Positions 1-7,449 of a stretch of DNA of 46,812 nucleotides are shown here, piece after piece (within the stretch, counting starts at the first letter, position 1; the number at the start of each line of letters is the position of its first letter). A model generated the notes under the pieces. The model was not told where the DNA came from. It did no database searches and saw only the letters and a program-made list of their open reading frames with translations. The position numbers were made by a program, and so were the translations under genes. The stretch is taken from contig JAGQWX010000040.1 of assembly GCA_020436935.1 (NCBI GenBank), positions 1 through 46,812 of the forward strand, read 5' to 3'. This DNA is from Saprospiraceae bacterium (GTDB lineage: Bacteria; Bacteroidota; Bacteroidia; Chitinophagales; Saprospiraceae).

Positions 1-100
1 GGGGCTGAGTTTTGAGTACGCAAAGAATTCGGATTGCACCATTAAGACATTAAGTTTCATTAAGGATTTAATTTTTTCTAAACCCAAAACAAAAAAATCC

Positions 101-158
101 GTAATTCGTAATTGAAGATTCGTAATTAAAAGAATGGTGGCTGAGCGGAGCCGAAGCC
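101..158. repeat. Intergenic repeat cluster with short palindrome
   Basis: The 10-base word ATTCGTAATT occurs twice, at 104-113 and 118-127. It is followed at 139-158 by GGCTGAGCGGAGCCGAAGCC, which contains the inverted repeat GGCT/AGCC around a 6-base loop. The second element resembles the short CTGAGCGGAGYCGAAG-type palindromes that are dispersed in intergenic regions of many Bacteroidota genomes; this comparison is from memory and only one copy is present here. The rest of 1-295 is AT-rich, and I see no gene in it. Confidence 0.4.
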
Positions 159-295
159 TGGTATTGGTTGACATGAAAATGGCCAAAGTCTAAAATATTA
201 AATTGCTATATCTCTCGCTAATGTGGCTGGCCAAACAAAAAAACAAAAAAGCTAACAGCTAAAGGCCAATCGCAATAAGCTCTCAGAGCCAGCAG

Positions 296-964
296 CTACT
301 TTTTGGTTGTCTGAATATCAATAACCCCATTTGCCCCTCTTGAACCCCATGAGGTCGCTTGTGCAGAGCTGATAAACCTGACCGTTTTAACTTCACTTGG
401 CTGGACAAAACCGATGTCATCGACTACCATATTGTCAACCACCATGAGGGCAGCACTACTACCCAGAATGGAGTGTGGTCCCCTGACCTGAAACTTCTGG
501 ACATTGCCTTCGACGATGGGCTGGAGGTTTGGGATTTCACGCCTTACCACATCGAAAATGTTGTTGTACTTGGCGTATTTGCTGGTCTTATTTTGAAGAT
601 TCTCCAGGGCGTATGCCAGGTTTTCTTTTGATATGTGTTGGTTTTCAATGGCAAGCTTTTCATTGCGTTCGCCTTCAAGAAAGATCAAATTGAATACCGT
701 TTCATTGCTGTTTCTTGAGACATTTTCCGCAAGGATGTCGAAACCTTCAGCCGAGAATGTCAACTTATCTCTTTTTTTGATTTTTATGGTGAAGTTGCCC
801 ATAATGTCAGATGTAGCTTGTTTGCCGGACTCTGAGGTAATAAGTACTTTATTCAGGGGCAATTGGCTGAAAGCTATGACTTTGCCTGTAAAATCAAATT
901 GTGCCAGCAGAGCTCCTGATGTAAACAAAAGAAGTAGGAGTACAAAAAGTTGGTTTGGTTTCAT
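296..964 (-). CDS. Barrel-less carboxypeptidase-regulatory / TonB plug domain protein
   Basis: A protein of about 222 residues with an N-terminal signal peptide (MKPNQLF, hydrophobic stretch, ending ALLAQ). A carboxypeptidase-D regulatory-like beta sandwich follows (about residues 22-90), then a TonB-receptor plug-like segment (about 130-222) ending in WGSRGANGVIDI. That ending is the hallmark of the plug in SusC/RagA-type receptors. No beta-barrel follows: the reading frame stops with TAG about 8 residues after the motif. The frame is open upstream to 1075, but the ATG at 964 is preferred because it starts the signal peptide and lies 4 bases after the stop of the preceding gene, which suggests co-transcription. 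The product is probably periplasmic or outer-membrane associated. Whether it works with TonB is unknown; it may be a decayed receptor or a member of a small stand-alone plug family. Confidence 0.75.
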   Translation of the reverse strand: MKPNQLFVLLLLLFTSGALLAQFDFTGKVIAFSQLPLNKVLITSESGKQATSDIMGNFTIKIKKRDKLTFSAEGFDILAENVSRNSNETVFNLIFLEGERNEKLAIENQHISKENLAYALENLQNKTSKYAKYNNIFDVVRREIPNLQPIVEGNVQKFQVRGPHSILGSSAALMVVDNMVVDDIGFVQPSEVKTVRFISSAQATSWGSRGANGVIDIQTTKK

Positions 965-968
965 CTCT

Positions 969-1592
969 TTATTCTTGCTTGGTAAAGGTGAGCAATAATT
1001 CATCTTTTTCAAGAACGAATGAATCGCGCGATCTGTCTTTAATTTTGAAGCGTTCTTTTTCATTTCCTGACTCATCCATCACAATGAAGTCGCCATTCTC
1101 CACCTTCCAGGTACCATCATTGAAGCCCATAGACACCAGCCTGTTTTTGACCTTGATGTCTCCATCTTCCTGCAGTTCGATTTCTATTTTGAAATTTTTC
1201 AAAAAGGAGGTAGAAAAGTCAATAGATCCTGAAGCCAGGTCTCCAACCAAAGCACCAAAATCCTTCGAAATTTTACCAATGTCAAGGCCCAGATTGCCTA
1301 CCTGAGCTCCCAGTGATTTTCCGAGATATTCTATTTTCCCTTCAACAGTTGTTGTATCAATACTTTCAAGATCAATGTCTTTCATCATTTCTTTACGGGA
1401 AGCTTCGATCTCCCTGCCTGCTTTAGCCATGGCTTCATCGATTTCTTTTTTAATAGACTCTTTGTCGATAGTGCCTTCTTTGAGCTCAGCAGATACAATG
1501 TATTTTCCAACCATATCAGTAGGTTGAGGCTTGAGATCAATGCAACTCATCATGAATGTGGCAGAAACCAAGGTGATAACGAAAGTTTTCAT
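969..1592 (-). CDS. Putative lipoprotein of unknown function
   Basis: About 207 residues. The N-terminus is a lipoprotein signal (MKTFVITLVSATFMMSC) with the lipidated cysteine at residue 17. The frame extends 5 codons upstream to a TTG, but the ATG at 1592 gives a compact signal peptide. Residues about 35-110 are rich in Lys, Glu and Asp and look helical, with repeated KE and EAMAKAG-like stretches. The C-terminal part reads like a beta-rich small domain (GTWKVENGDFIVMDES, then KIKDRSRDSFVLEKDELLLTF), similar in feel to lipocalin-like DUF proteins of Bacteroidota that end in a short anti-parallel sheet. No enzymatic motif is visible. It precedes the plug protein by 4 bases on the same strand, so the two are probably one transcript. 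Confidence 0.75.
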   Translation of the reverse strand: MKTFVITLVSATFMMSCIDLKPQPTDMVGKYIVSAELKEGTIDKESIKKEIDEAMAKAGREIEASRKEMMKDIDLESIDTTTVEGKIEYLGKSLGAQVGNLGLDIGKISKDFGALVGDLASGSIDFSTSFLKNFKIEIELQEDGDIKVKNRLVSMGFNDGTWKVENGDFIVMDESGNEKERFKIKDRSRDSFVLEKDELLLTFTKQE

Positions 1593-1630
1593 ATTCACTT
1601 TTTTCAATAAAAATAATGGTTAAACTTCTT

Positions 1631-1681
1631 AAAACTCCGGAAAATTATTTGAAAGGTACCTATTCGTCGACAAAACTCCGG
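1631..1681. repeat. Pair of 10-base direct repeats upstream of the lipoprotein
   Basis: AAAACTCCGG occurs at 1631-1640 and again at 1672-1681, 41 bases apart, in the gap between the CDF transporter stop and the lipoprotein start. The pair lies 40-90 bases upstream of the lipoprotein ATG, where an operator could be. Chance or a degraded intergenic repeat is equally possible. Confidence 0.3.
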
Positions 1682-1694
1682 TCAGGGGCAGTAA

Positions 1695-2606
1695 TTAATG
1701 ATTTGGCCTCATGTTTTCCAACTCCTCTTCAGGTTCTATATGGATGATAACATGAGAAATGACCGGCAAGGCTTTTTTGAGGCTATCTTCAAGATTATGG
1801 GCAATGCGGTGTCCTTCACGTACGCTCATGCTGCCATTGACTATGGCGTGAAGGTCAATGTGGTATTTCATTCCGGCTTTGCGAACGAAGCATTTTTCTG
1901 TGTCTATGATTCCTGGAACCAATATGGATATGCTCCTGATGTCTGCAACCAGATCCTCATACAGGTGCTCATCCATGATTTCACCCAGGGCAGGTCTGAA
2001 GATCAGATAACAGTTGTAAAGTATAAAACCACTGGCAAGAAGGGCAGCCAGGTCATCTGCTGATTCGTAACCCTTGCCAAGAAAGAGAGCTACCGAAATG
2101 CCGATAAATGCAGCCAAAGAAGTGATGGTGTCGCTTCTGTGGTGCCAGGCTTCGGCTTTGAGTGAGGTAGAGTTGCTTTCTTCACTTTTTTTATTGACAT
2201 AGCGATAAGAAATTTCCTTCCAGACTATGATGAGGCCAAGCACAATCAATGTAAAAGGTTTTGGCAACTCGTGGGGGCGTTGCATGTTGAGAATACTTTG
2301 CCAGGCAATGACTCCTGCAGAGACGATTAGAAACAAAACAACTAAAAAAGTCACCAGTGGTTCGACCTTACCATGGCCATATGGATGATTTTCGTCTGCG
2401 GGTTTATTGGCATAGCTCAATCCCAATAGTACCAGCAATGAAGTAAAAATATCTGTGGTTGATTCAATAGCGTCAGCAATGAGGGCATAAGAGTTCCCAA
2501 AAAATCCTGCCAGCCACTTTATGGCTGCAAGGAATAGGTTGCTGATCATACTGAATATGACTGCCTTCCTGGCACTAAGGTGCGATTGATCGTTTAGTGA
2601 CTCCAT
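1695..2606 (-). CDS. Cation diffusion facilitator family transporter
   Basis: 303 residues, the usual length for a CDF (ZitB/FieF-like) metal/proton antiporter of the inner membrane. About six hydrophobic helices fill residues 15-210. Helix 2 carries ALIADAIESTTD with the metal-site Asp residues. The family loop HPYGHGKVEP follows at about residues 73-82, and helix 5 carries AEAWHHRSDTITS with the paired His/Asp metal site. The cytoplasmic C-terminal domain (about 215-295) has the ferredoxin-like dimerisation fold of the family, with several His residues (YHIDLHAIV, HVIIHIEPE). The expected substrates are Zn, Fe, Mn or Cd; the sequence does not decide which. The ATG is clear and nothing suggests damage. 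Confidence 0.93.
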   Translation of the reverse strand: MESLNDQSHLSARKAVIFSMISNLFLAAIKWLAGFFGNSYALIADAIESTTDIFTSLLVLLGLSYANKPADENHPYGHGKVEPLVTFLVVLFLIVSAGVIAWQSILNMQRPHELPKPFTLIVLGLIIVWKEISYRYVNKKSEESNSTSLKAEAWHHRSDTITSLAAFIGISVALFLGKGYESADDLAALLASGFILYNCYLIFRPALGEIMDEHLYEDLVADIRSISILVPGIIDTEKCFVRKAGMKYHIDLHAIVNGSMSVREGHRIAHNLEDSLKKALPVISHVIIHIEPEEELENMRPNH

Positions 2607-2639
2607 GTTAAATAGGGTTGCATTAAATCATCACAAAAC

Positions 2640-2873
2640 TTAGCATCCCAGATATTTTTGATCAAATATGCCATTGATTGCCACAATTTGATCCAAAGAT
2701 ATGGTTTCTCCAGATTCGAGTTCTATCATGATAGGTTCTATATTGGTATTGATTTGTCTTATTTTGCCATTAAGACTACTCAAACCATTTACATCAACCA
2801 TAAGCGAAGCAGGATAATCTGTTTGAAGACAGCGCTCCATTTCCTGTAAAAACTTCAACTGGATGTCCGTCAT
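2640..2873 (-). CDS. Small hypothetical protein coupled to the DUF2007 gene
   Basis: 77 residues, soluble, no signal peptide or membrane segment. The sequence is partly helical at the N-terminus (MTDIQLKFLQEMERCLQ) and then beta-rich with a small-barrel look: SLNGKIRQINTNIEPIMIEL followed by SGETISLDQIVAING. That pattern resembles short Rho-binding or Sm-like/KOW-like modules, in which a loop and a regulated strand end in a DQIVAI motif. Its ATG overlaps the stop of the upstream DUF2007 gene (ATGA at 2870-2873), so it is almost certainly a real, translationally coupled gene. The function is unknown. Confidence 0.7.
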   Translation of the reverse strand: MTDIQLKFLQEMERCLQTDYPASLMVDVNGLSSLNGKIRQINTNIEPIMIELESGETISLDQIVAINGIFDQKYLGC

Positions 2874-3109
2874 TCTGCTTTGATGCTTTCTTCTTCCTCG
2901 TAGTTTTTAAGGATTTCCAGCGCCTGCTCCATAAATTGCTCATCAACTTTTAATTGAATAGCACTGCTGGTGGTGCTAAATGGCTGCATGATAACATCAT
3001 TTTCCATATTGATGAAAGCAGGAATGCCATACTGGGAAAGTCTTGTTACGGCCAGGTTGGCTGTAAATTCATTCTCATAAGATTTCAATGTGACCAGGTG
3101 AATTGCCAT
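2870..3109 (-). CDS. DUF2007 domain protein (putative signal-transducing protein)
   Basis: 79 residues that match the DUF2007 pattern. It opens with a short beta strand (IHLVTLKSYENEFTANLAV), then a helix containing TRLSQYGIPAFI, then the NMEND segment, and later a strand with AIQLKVDEQFMEQALEIL. The fold is ACT/GlnB-like (ferredoxin-like) and such proteins are often annotated as putative signal transducers; no ligand is established. It is the first gene of a two-gene operon with the 77-residue protein, with a 4-base stop/start overlap. Confidence 0.85.
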   Translation of the reverse strand: MAIHLVTLKSYENEFTANLAVTRLSQYGIPAFINMENDVIMQPFSTTSSAIQLKVDEQFMEQALEILKNYEEEESIKAE

Positions 3110-3320
3110 AATGCTTGTTTTTTGTTAACAATTACTCTCAAGTTACAACTTTAAACGCTATCTGTCAAGTATAAAAGTTGAATCAGGATGTACAAATCCA
3201 ACAGGTTCATTGCAACTTTAGTTCAGCATTTGAGCACAAGAAAGGGATGATTTGAACACATGTGAATAGAATATTTCTGCAAGTCGTTGGCAGTCAGTGC
3301 AATGTCAATTACCATAAAAA

Positions 3321-3346
3321 TGGCTCGATTGTAAACAAACGAGCCA
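3321..3346 (-). terminator. Rho-independent terminator of the M23 peptidase gene
   Basis: The inverted repeat TGGCTCG (3321-3327) / CGAGCCA (3340-3346) extends inward by TTG/CAA across one mismatch. Read on the minus strand the stem is followed by TTTTTATGG. It lies about 30 bases beyond the stop of the minus-strand M23 gene. Confidence 0.8.
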
Positions 3347-3374
3347 ATGAATCTAGAAATATTAAAAACTTATT

Positions 3375-4355
3375 CTAATCCCAGGACTGGTTTTCCTGAG
3401 ATGCCTTTTCTACCAATTCTTTGTATTCTGCCGGAGACAATCCGTCAAGAACATAATCCAGAGGATTTACAGCAGCCCCATTTTTGTGTACTTCATAATG
3501 GCAGTGAGGAGCCGTACTTGTTCCAGTGCTGCCCACAGTGCCTATGGTTTGTCCTTTTTTAACAATTTCCCCCGGTTTAACGGAGATAGTTTTCATGTGT
3601 GCATACAAGGTTTTGTACCCATATCCATGGTCAATGGTCACATTATTGCCATATCCACGACCAGCAGTTCCAACAGAAACTCTACCATCACCGGTCGCCT
3701 GGATTGGTGTTCCCTCTGGTGCAGTAAAGTCAATACCTTTATGCAATTTTTTTACTTTGTGTACAGGATGCAGCCTGATGCCAAAGCCTGAAAGCATTTC
3801 TATTTGTTTCTTGAGCTTGTCTGACCTAACAGGTTTGATGGATGGGATAGAGCTTAGCTTTTTCTCTCGTTTGTATGCGAGGTTATACATTTCGGAAAGT
3901 GACTTCTCCTGTATTTCCATTTGCCTTTTGAGCTTGTCGACCTTTTCCATAGTGTTTTTGATAAGTGCACCAGTACTGGAATAGGTTTCGAGGTAAGCAT
4001 ATTTGTCGTGACCACCTGTACCGCCTTCCCAAACTCCATCATCAATAGGATTGGCGCCAAAAATCAAACGGTGTACATCATTATCTTTTTTGTGGATCTC
4101 GTTGAGACCAACCACCAGCTTGTCATATTCCTGTGAGAGCCCTTGTAATTGATATTGAGCGTTTTTTAGTTCTTGAGCGAGCGCTTTTTCCTTGGGTGAA
4201 GGAATAAATTTTGCAATCAAAAAATAAAACAAAATACCAGTGACCAGGATGGCACTAAACTGCGATATAAACCTGTAAGCTATCTGCTTGTAGGTGAGTT
4301 TATGTCTTTCGTATTGTAGGGTTTTGTCATTAAATACATATTTTGCTTTTCTCAT
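3375..4355 (-). CDS. Membrane-anchored M23 family metallopeptidase
   Basis: 326 residues. A cytoplasmic N-terminus is followed by one membrane helix (about residues 32-50), then a helical, probably coiled-coil periplasmic stem (about 55-165), then a C-terminal M23/LytM domain (about 185-305). The zinc and catalytic residues are present: HKGIDF (H205, D209), LYAH (H253) and HCHYEV (H284, H286), so the enzyme is likely an active peptidoglycan endopeptidase. The HCH replaces the more common HLH. The frame opens with a TTG at 4361, but the ATG at 4355 (MRKAKYVF) is the better start. It is divergent from alaS, with a good promoter about 100 bases upstream and a hairpin terminator downstream. It probably cuts cross-links during growth or division. 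Confidence 0.92.
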   Translation of the reverse strand: MRKAKYVFNDKTLQYERHKLTYKQIAYRFISQFSAILVTGILFYFLIAKFIPSPKEKALAQELKNAQYQLQGLSQEYDKLVVGLNEIHKKDNDVHRLIFGANPIDDGVWEGGTGGHDKYAYLETYSSTGALIKNTMEKVDKLKRQMEIQEKSLSEMYNLAYKREKKLSSIPSIKPVRSDKLKKQIEMLSGFGIRLHPVHKVKKLHKGIDFTAPEGTPIQATGDGRVSVGTAGRGYGNNVTIDHGYGYKTLYAHMKTISVKPGEIVKKGQTIGTVGSTGTSTAPHCHYEVHKNGAAVNPLDYVLDGLSPAEYKELVEKASQENQSWD

Positions 4356-4455
4356 CAGCAATCTATATTGTTTATTTAATAAATTAATACTTTTGCACCG
4401 CTTAAAACAGCAATGACAGATATGTTCAACTATTAAATATTGCGTGGGATAATTG

Positions 4456-4485
4456 CAAAGATAAGAGATGGTTTCGATTCTGCAA
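4456..4485 (-). promoter_or_regulatory. Bacteroidota-type promoter for the M23 peptidase gene
   Basis: On the minus strand there is TTG (4485-4483), a 19-base spacer, and TATCTTTG (4463-4456). This matches the Bacteroidota sigma factor pattern of a -33 TTG and a -7 TAnnTTTG. The predicted transcript starts about 90 bases before the ATG at 4355. No equally good match was found for alaS on the other strand. Confidence 0.6.
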
Positions 4486-4632
4486 TGAAAAGGTCCCTTA
4501 AGTTTTATAAATGGTGAATATTATTATGTTTTATTTGTTTGGCGTTGACTATCAATGTTTTGAATCAACAAATGACAAATATTAGTTATTAAAAATAGTT
4601 ATAATATTTAACTGATTAATCAGAAATAATTT

Positions 4633-7263
4633 ATGGGTAAGCCAAAAACAGCGAATGAAATAAGACAGGCTTTTTTTGATTTTTTTGAATCTAAAAACCA
4701 CAAAATTGTAGCCTCAGCCCCTATTGTTTTAAAAGATGATCCCACATTGATGTTTACCAATGCGGGCATGAACCAGTTTAAGGAGTTGTTTTTGGGGTAC
4801 AAAAAGCCTGAAGTCAGAAGAATTGCGGATACCCAGAAATGTCTTAGGGTTTCAGGCAAGCACAATGACCTCGAAGAAGTAGGAAGAGATGCCTACCACC
4901 ATACCATGTTTGAGATGTTGGGCAACTGGTCCTTTGGTGATTATTTCAAAGAGGATGCCATCAACTGGGCATGGGAGTTGCTTACAGGTGTATACGGACT
5001 TGACCCTGACAGGCTCTATGCCTCTGTGTTTGAGGGTGATGAAAAGGAAAACCTGGAACCTGACAATGAAGCTGCATCGCTGTGGAGCAAACACTTACCG
5101 GCCAATCACATACTGTACTGCAACAAAAAAGACAACTTTTGGGAGATGGGTGACACAGGTCCGTGCGGGCCATGCTCTGAGTTGCATTATGACATGAGGT
5201 CAGATGAAGAGAGAGCTGTCGTTCCCGGAGAAAAGTTGGTCAATGCCGATAATCCAATGGTGGTGGAGATATGGAACCTGGTTTTCATCCAATTCAACAG
5301 GAAAGCCGATGGATCTCTGGAAGAACTTCCAGAAAAGCATGTGGATACGGGAATGGGCTTTGAGCGTTTGTGCAGGGCATTACAGGGCAAGGCGTCCAAT
5401 TATGATACCGATGTATTCTCCGCTTTTATTGAAAAAATTTCCAAAGATTCGGGTATAGCTTACACCGGCAAATACGACAACTCGAGCATGAGCGATATTG
5501 CCATGAGGGTGATCGCCGACCATTTGAGGGCCGTTAGTTTTGCGATCGCAGACGGCGAAATGCCCGGAAACAGTGGCGCAGCATATGTCATCAGAAGGAT
5601 TTTGCGTAGGGCCATCAGGTACAACTATTCTTTCCTCAATATGAAGCAGGCCTATATTTATAAGCTTGTTTCCCTGCTAGCAGAGAAGTTTAAAGAAGTA
5701 TTTCCTGAGCTTTATGCACAAAGGTCTTTTGTTGAACGTGTTATCCTGGAAGAAGAAAAATCATTCCTCAAAACGCTTGAAGGCGGCTTGAAAAGAATAG
5801 ATGTACTGGACATCAAAAACAATGAACTTGACGGCCAGACAGCATTTGAATTATACGATACCTACGGATTCCCAATCGACCTTACCAGACTGATCGCAGA
5901 AGAAAAAGGATGGAAACTGGACGAGGCTGGCTTTACTGCAGCACTACAGCAACAAAAACAAAGGTCTAAGGCCGATGCCAAAAAGGAAACCGGTGACTGG
6001 GTGGTTTTTGGTAATCAGGATGTACAATTTCTGGGTTACGACGCACTAGAAGTGGACGATGCCAGAATTCTCAAATACAGAACAGTCAAACAAAAGGGCG
6101 AAGATCATTTCCAGCTGGTATTGAATCAGACGCCATTTTATGCAGAAGGCGGAGGCCAGGTAGGTGATACAGGTATTTTGATTGTAGGAGGAGAACAATT
6201 CAAAGTCATAGATACCAAAAAGGAAAATGACCTGATCATCCATTATGTGGACCGTTTGCCGGAAGATGCAGAAGGGGAAGTAAGAGCAGTGGTAGACGCT
6301 GAAAGACGCGCCTTGATTGAAAACAATCACTCTGTAACCCACCTCATGCACGCGGCTCTCAGACAGGTGCTGGGCACTCACGTCCAACAAAAGGGCTCAT
6401 TGGTAAAGGACGATTATATGAGGTTTGACTTTTCGCATTTCGGTAAAATGGAAGATGCTGAGATTGCAGAAGTAGAGCGCATCGTCAATCAAAAGATCAG
6501 AGAAAACATACCATTGCAGGAAGACCGCAGCATCAATATTGAGGCGGCAAAAAGTGCCGGAGCGATGATGTTGTTCGGAGAGAAATATGGGGACAAGGTG
6601 AGAATGATCACTTTTGATCCCACATTCAGCAGGGAACTCTGTGGTGGATGCCACGTCAAATCAACAGGTGTCATTGGCTTATTCAAAATCAAAAGCGAAT
6701 CAGCCATTGCAGCAGGGGTCAGAAGGATTGAAGCCTTGACTGCCGGTGCAGCCGAAGCATATGTCAACGAAAAGCTAGACGAACTCCAGACCATCAAAGA
6801 CTTGTTTAAAACTCCTCTGAATACGCCAAAACAAGTAGAATCTCTGATGGATGAAGTCAAATCTCTTCGCAAGGAACTTGAATCTCTCCAACAAGAGCAG
6901 GCGATGTCCAATCAGAAAGACCTGCTTGCGTCGGCAAAAAATATAAATGGCATCAATGTAGTGAGCTCCATCCTCAAAAATGTGGATGGTAAAATTGCTA
7001 AAACATTGGCTTACAACATATTGACTCAGCTTGAAAATGGCATGGTGGTATTTGGTATTGACGAAGGTGAAAAATGTCAAATCATGGTCGCCATCGAAGA
7101 CAACTTATCAAAAGAAAAGGGATTACATGCGGGTAATATGGTGAAAGAAGCAGCAAAGAGCATCAGCGGTGGTGGTGGTGGACAAGCGTTTTTCGCTACA
7201 GCGGGTGGCAAAAACCCTTCCGGATTACAGGGAGCAGTCGACTCGATCTTACAGTCCATCTGA
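4633..7263 (+). CDS. alaS: Alanine--tRNA ligase
   Basis: 876 residues, full length for AlaRS, which charges tRNA-Ala in the cytoplasm. The class II catalytic domain covers about residues 1-240, with FTNAGMNQFK near the start, GNWSFGDYF, and HVDTGMGFERL as motif 3. The editing domain has the zinc site formed by HSVTH (H566, H570) and CGGCH (C670, H674). The C-Ala domain is recognisable at the end by SGGGGGQAFFATAGG. All key motifs are intact and the ATG at 4633 gives the usual MGKPKTANEIRQAF start. The gene is transcribed alone, divergent from the M23 peptidase, with a perfect hairpin terminator 25 bases after the stop. No T-box or riboswitch-like leader was recognised in the 270 bases upstream. 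Confidence 0.98.
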   Translation: MGKPKTANEIRQAFFDFFESKNHKIVASAPIVLKDDPTLMFTNAGMNQFKELFLGYKKPEVRRIADTQKCLRVSGKHNDLEEVGRDAYHHTMFEMLGNWSFGDYFKEDAINWAWELLTGVYGLDPDRLYASVFEGDEKENLEPDNEAASLWSKHLPANHILYCNKKDNFWEMGDTGPCGPCSELHYDMRSDEERAVVPGEKLVNADNPMVVEIWNLVFIQFNRKADGSLEELPEKHVDTGMGFERLCRALQGKASNYDTDVFSAFIEKISKDSGIAYTGKYDNSSMSDIAMRVIADHLRAVSFAIADGEMPGNSGAAYVIRRILRRAIRYNYSFLNMKQAYIYKLVSLLAEKFKEVFPELYAQRSFVERVILEEEKSFLKTLEGGLKRIDVLDIKNNELDGQTAFELYDTYGFPIDLTRLIAEEKGWKLDEAGFTAALQQQKQRSKADAKKETGDWVVFGNQDVQFLGYDALEVDDARILKYRTVKQKGEDHFQLVLNQTPFYAEGGGQVGDTGILIVGGEQFKVIDTKKENDLIIHYVDRLPEDAEGEVRAVVDAERRALIENNHSVTHLMHAALRQVLGTHVQQKGSLVKDDYMRFDFSHFGKMEDAEIAEVERIVNQKIRENIPLQEDRSINIEAAKSAGAMMLFGEKYGDKVRMITFDPTFSRELCGGCHVKSTGVIGLFKIKSESAIAAGVRRIEALTAGAAEAYVNEKLDELQTIKDLFKTPLNTPKQVESLMDEVKSLRKELESLQQEQAMSNQKDLLASAKNINGINVVSSILKNVDGKIAKTLAYNILTQLENGMVVFGIDEGEKCQIMVAIEDNLSKEKGLHAGNMVKEAAKSISGGGGGQAFFATAGGKNPSGLQGAVDSILQSI

Positions 7264-7287
7264 AAACTTCGGAATTAATGTAAAATG

Positions 7288-7317
7288 AAAAGGACATGTA
7301 CTTTTACATGTCCTTTT
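7288..7317 (+). terminator. Rho-independent terminator after alaS
   Basis: A perfect 13-base inverted repeat, AAAAGGACATGTA (7288-7300) / TACATGTCCTTTT (7305-7317), encloses a 4-base loop CTTT and is followed by further T. It could also stop transcripts of the minus-strand flippase, whose stop is at 7450. The remaining gap to 7449 is very AT-rich and shows no gene. Confidence 0.9.
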
Positions 7318-7449
7318 TTCTAATACAGTATCCAAAATTTTTCTTTATTTTTCATAGGATACAAAGCGGCAAGGTATACAGTTTTTTGAAATTCCAAAAG
7401 AAATTATATATATTTAATAATTATTATATGATTTCAATTCTTTTATGCT

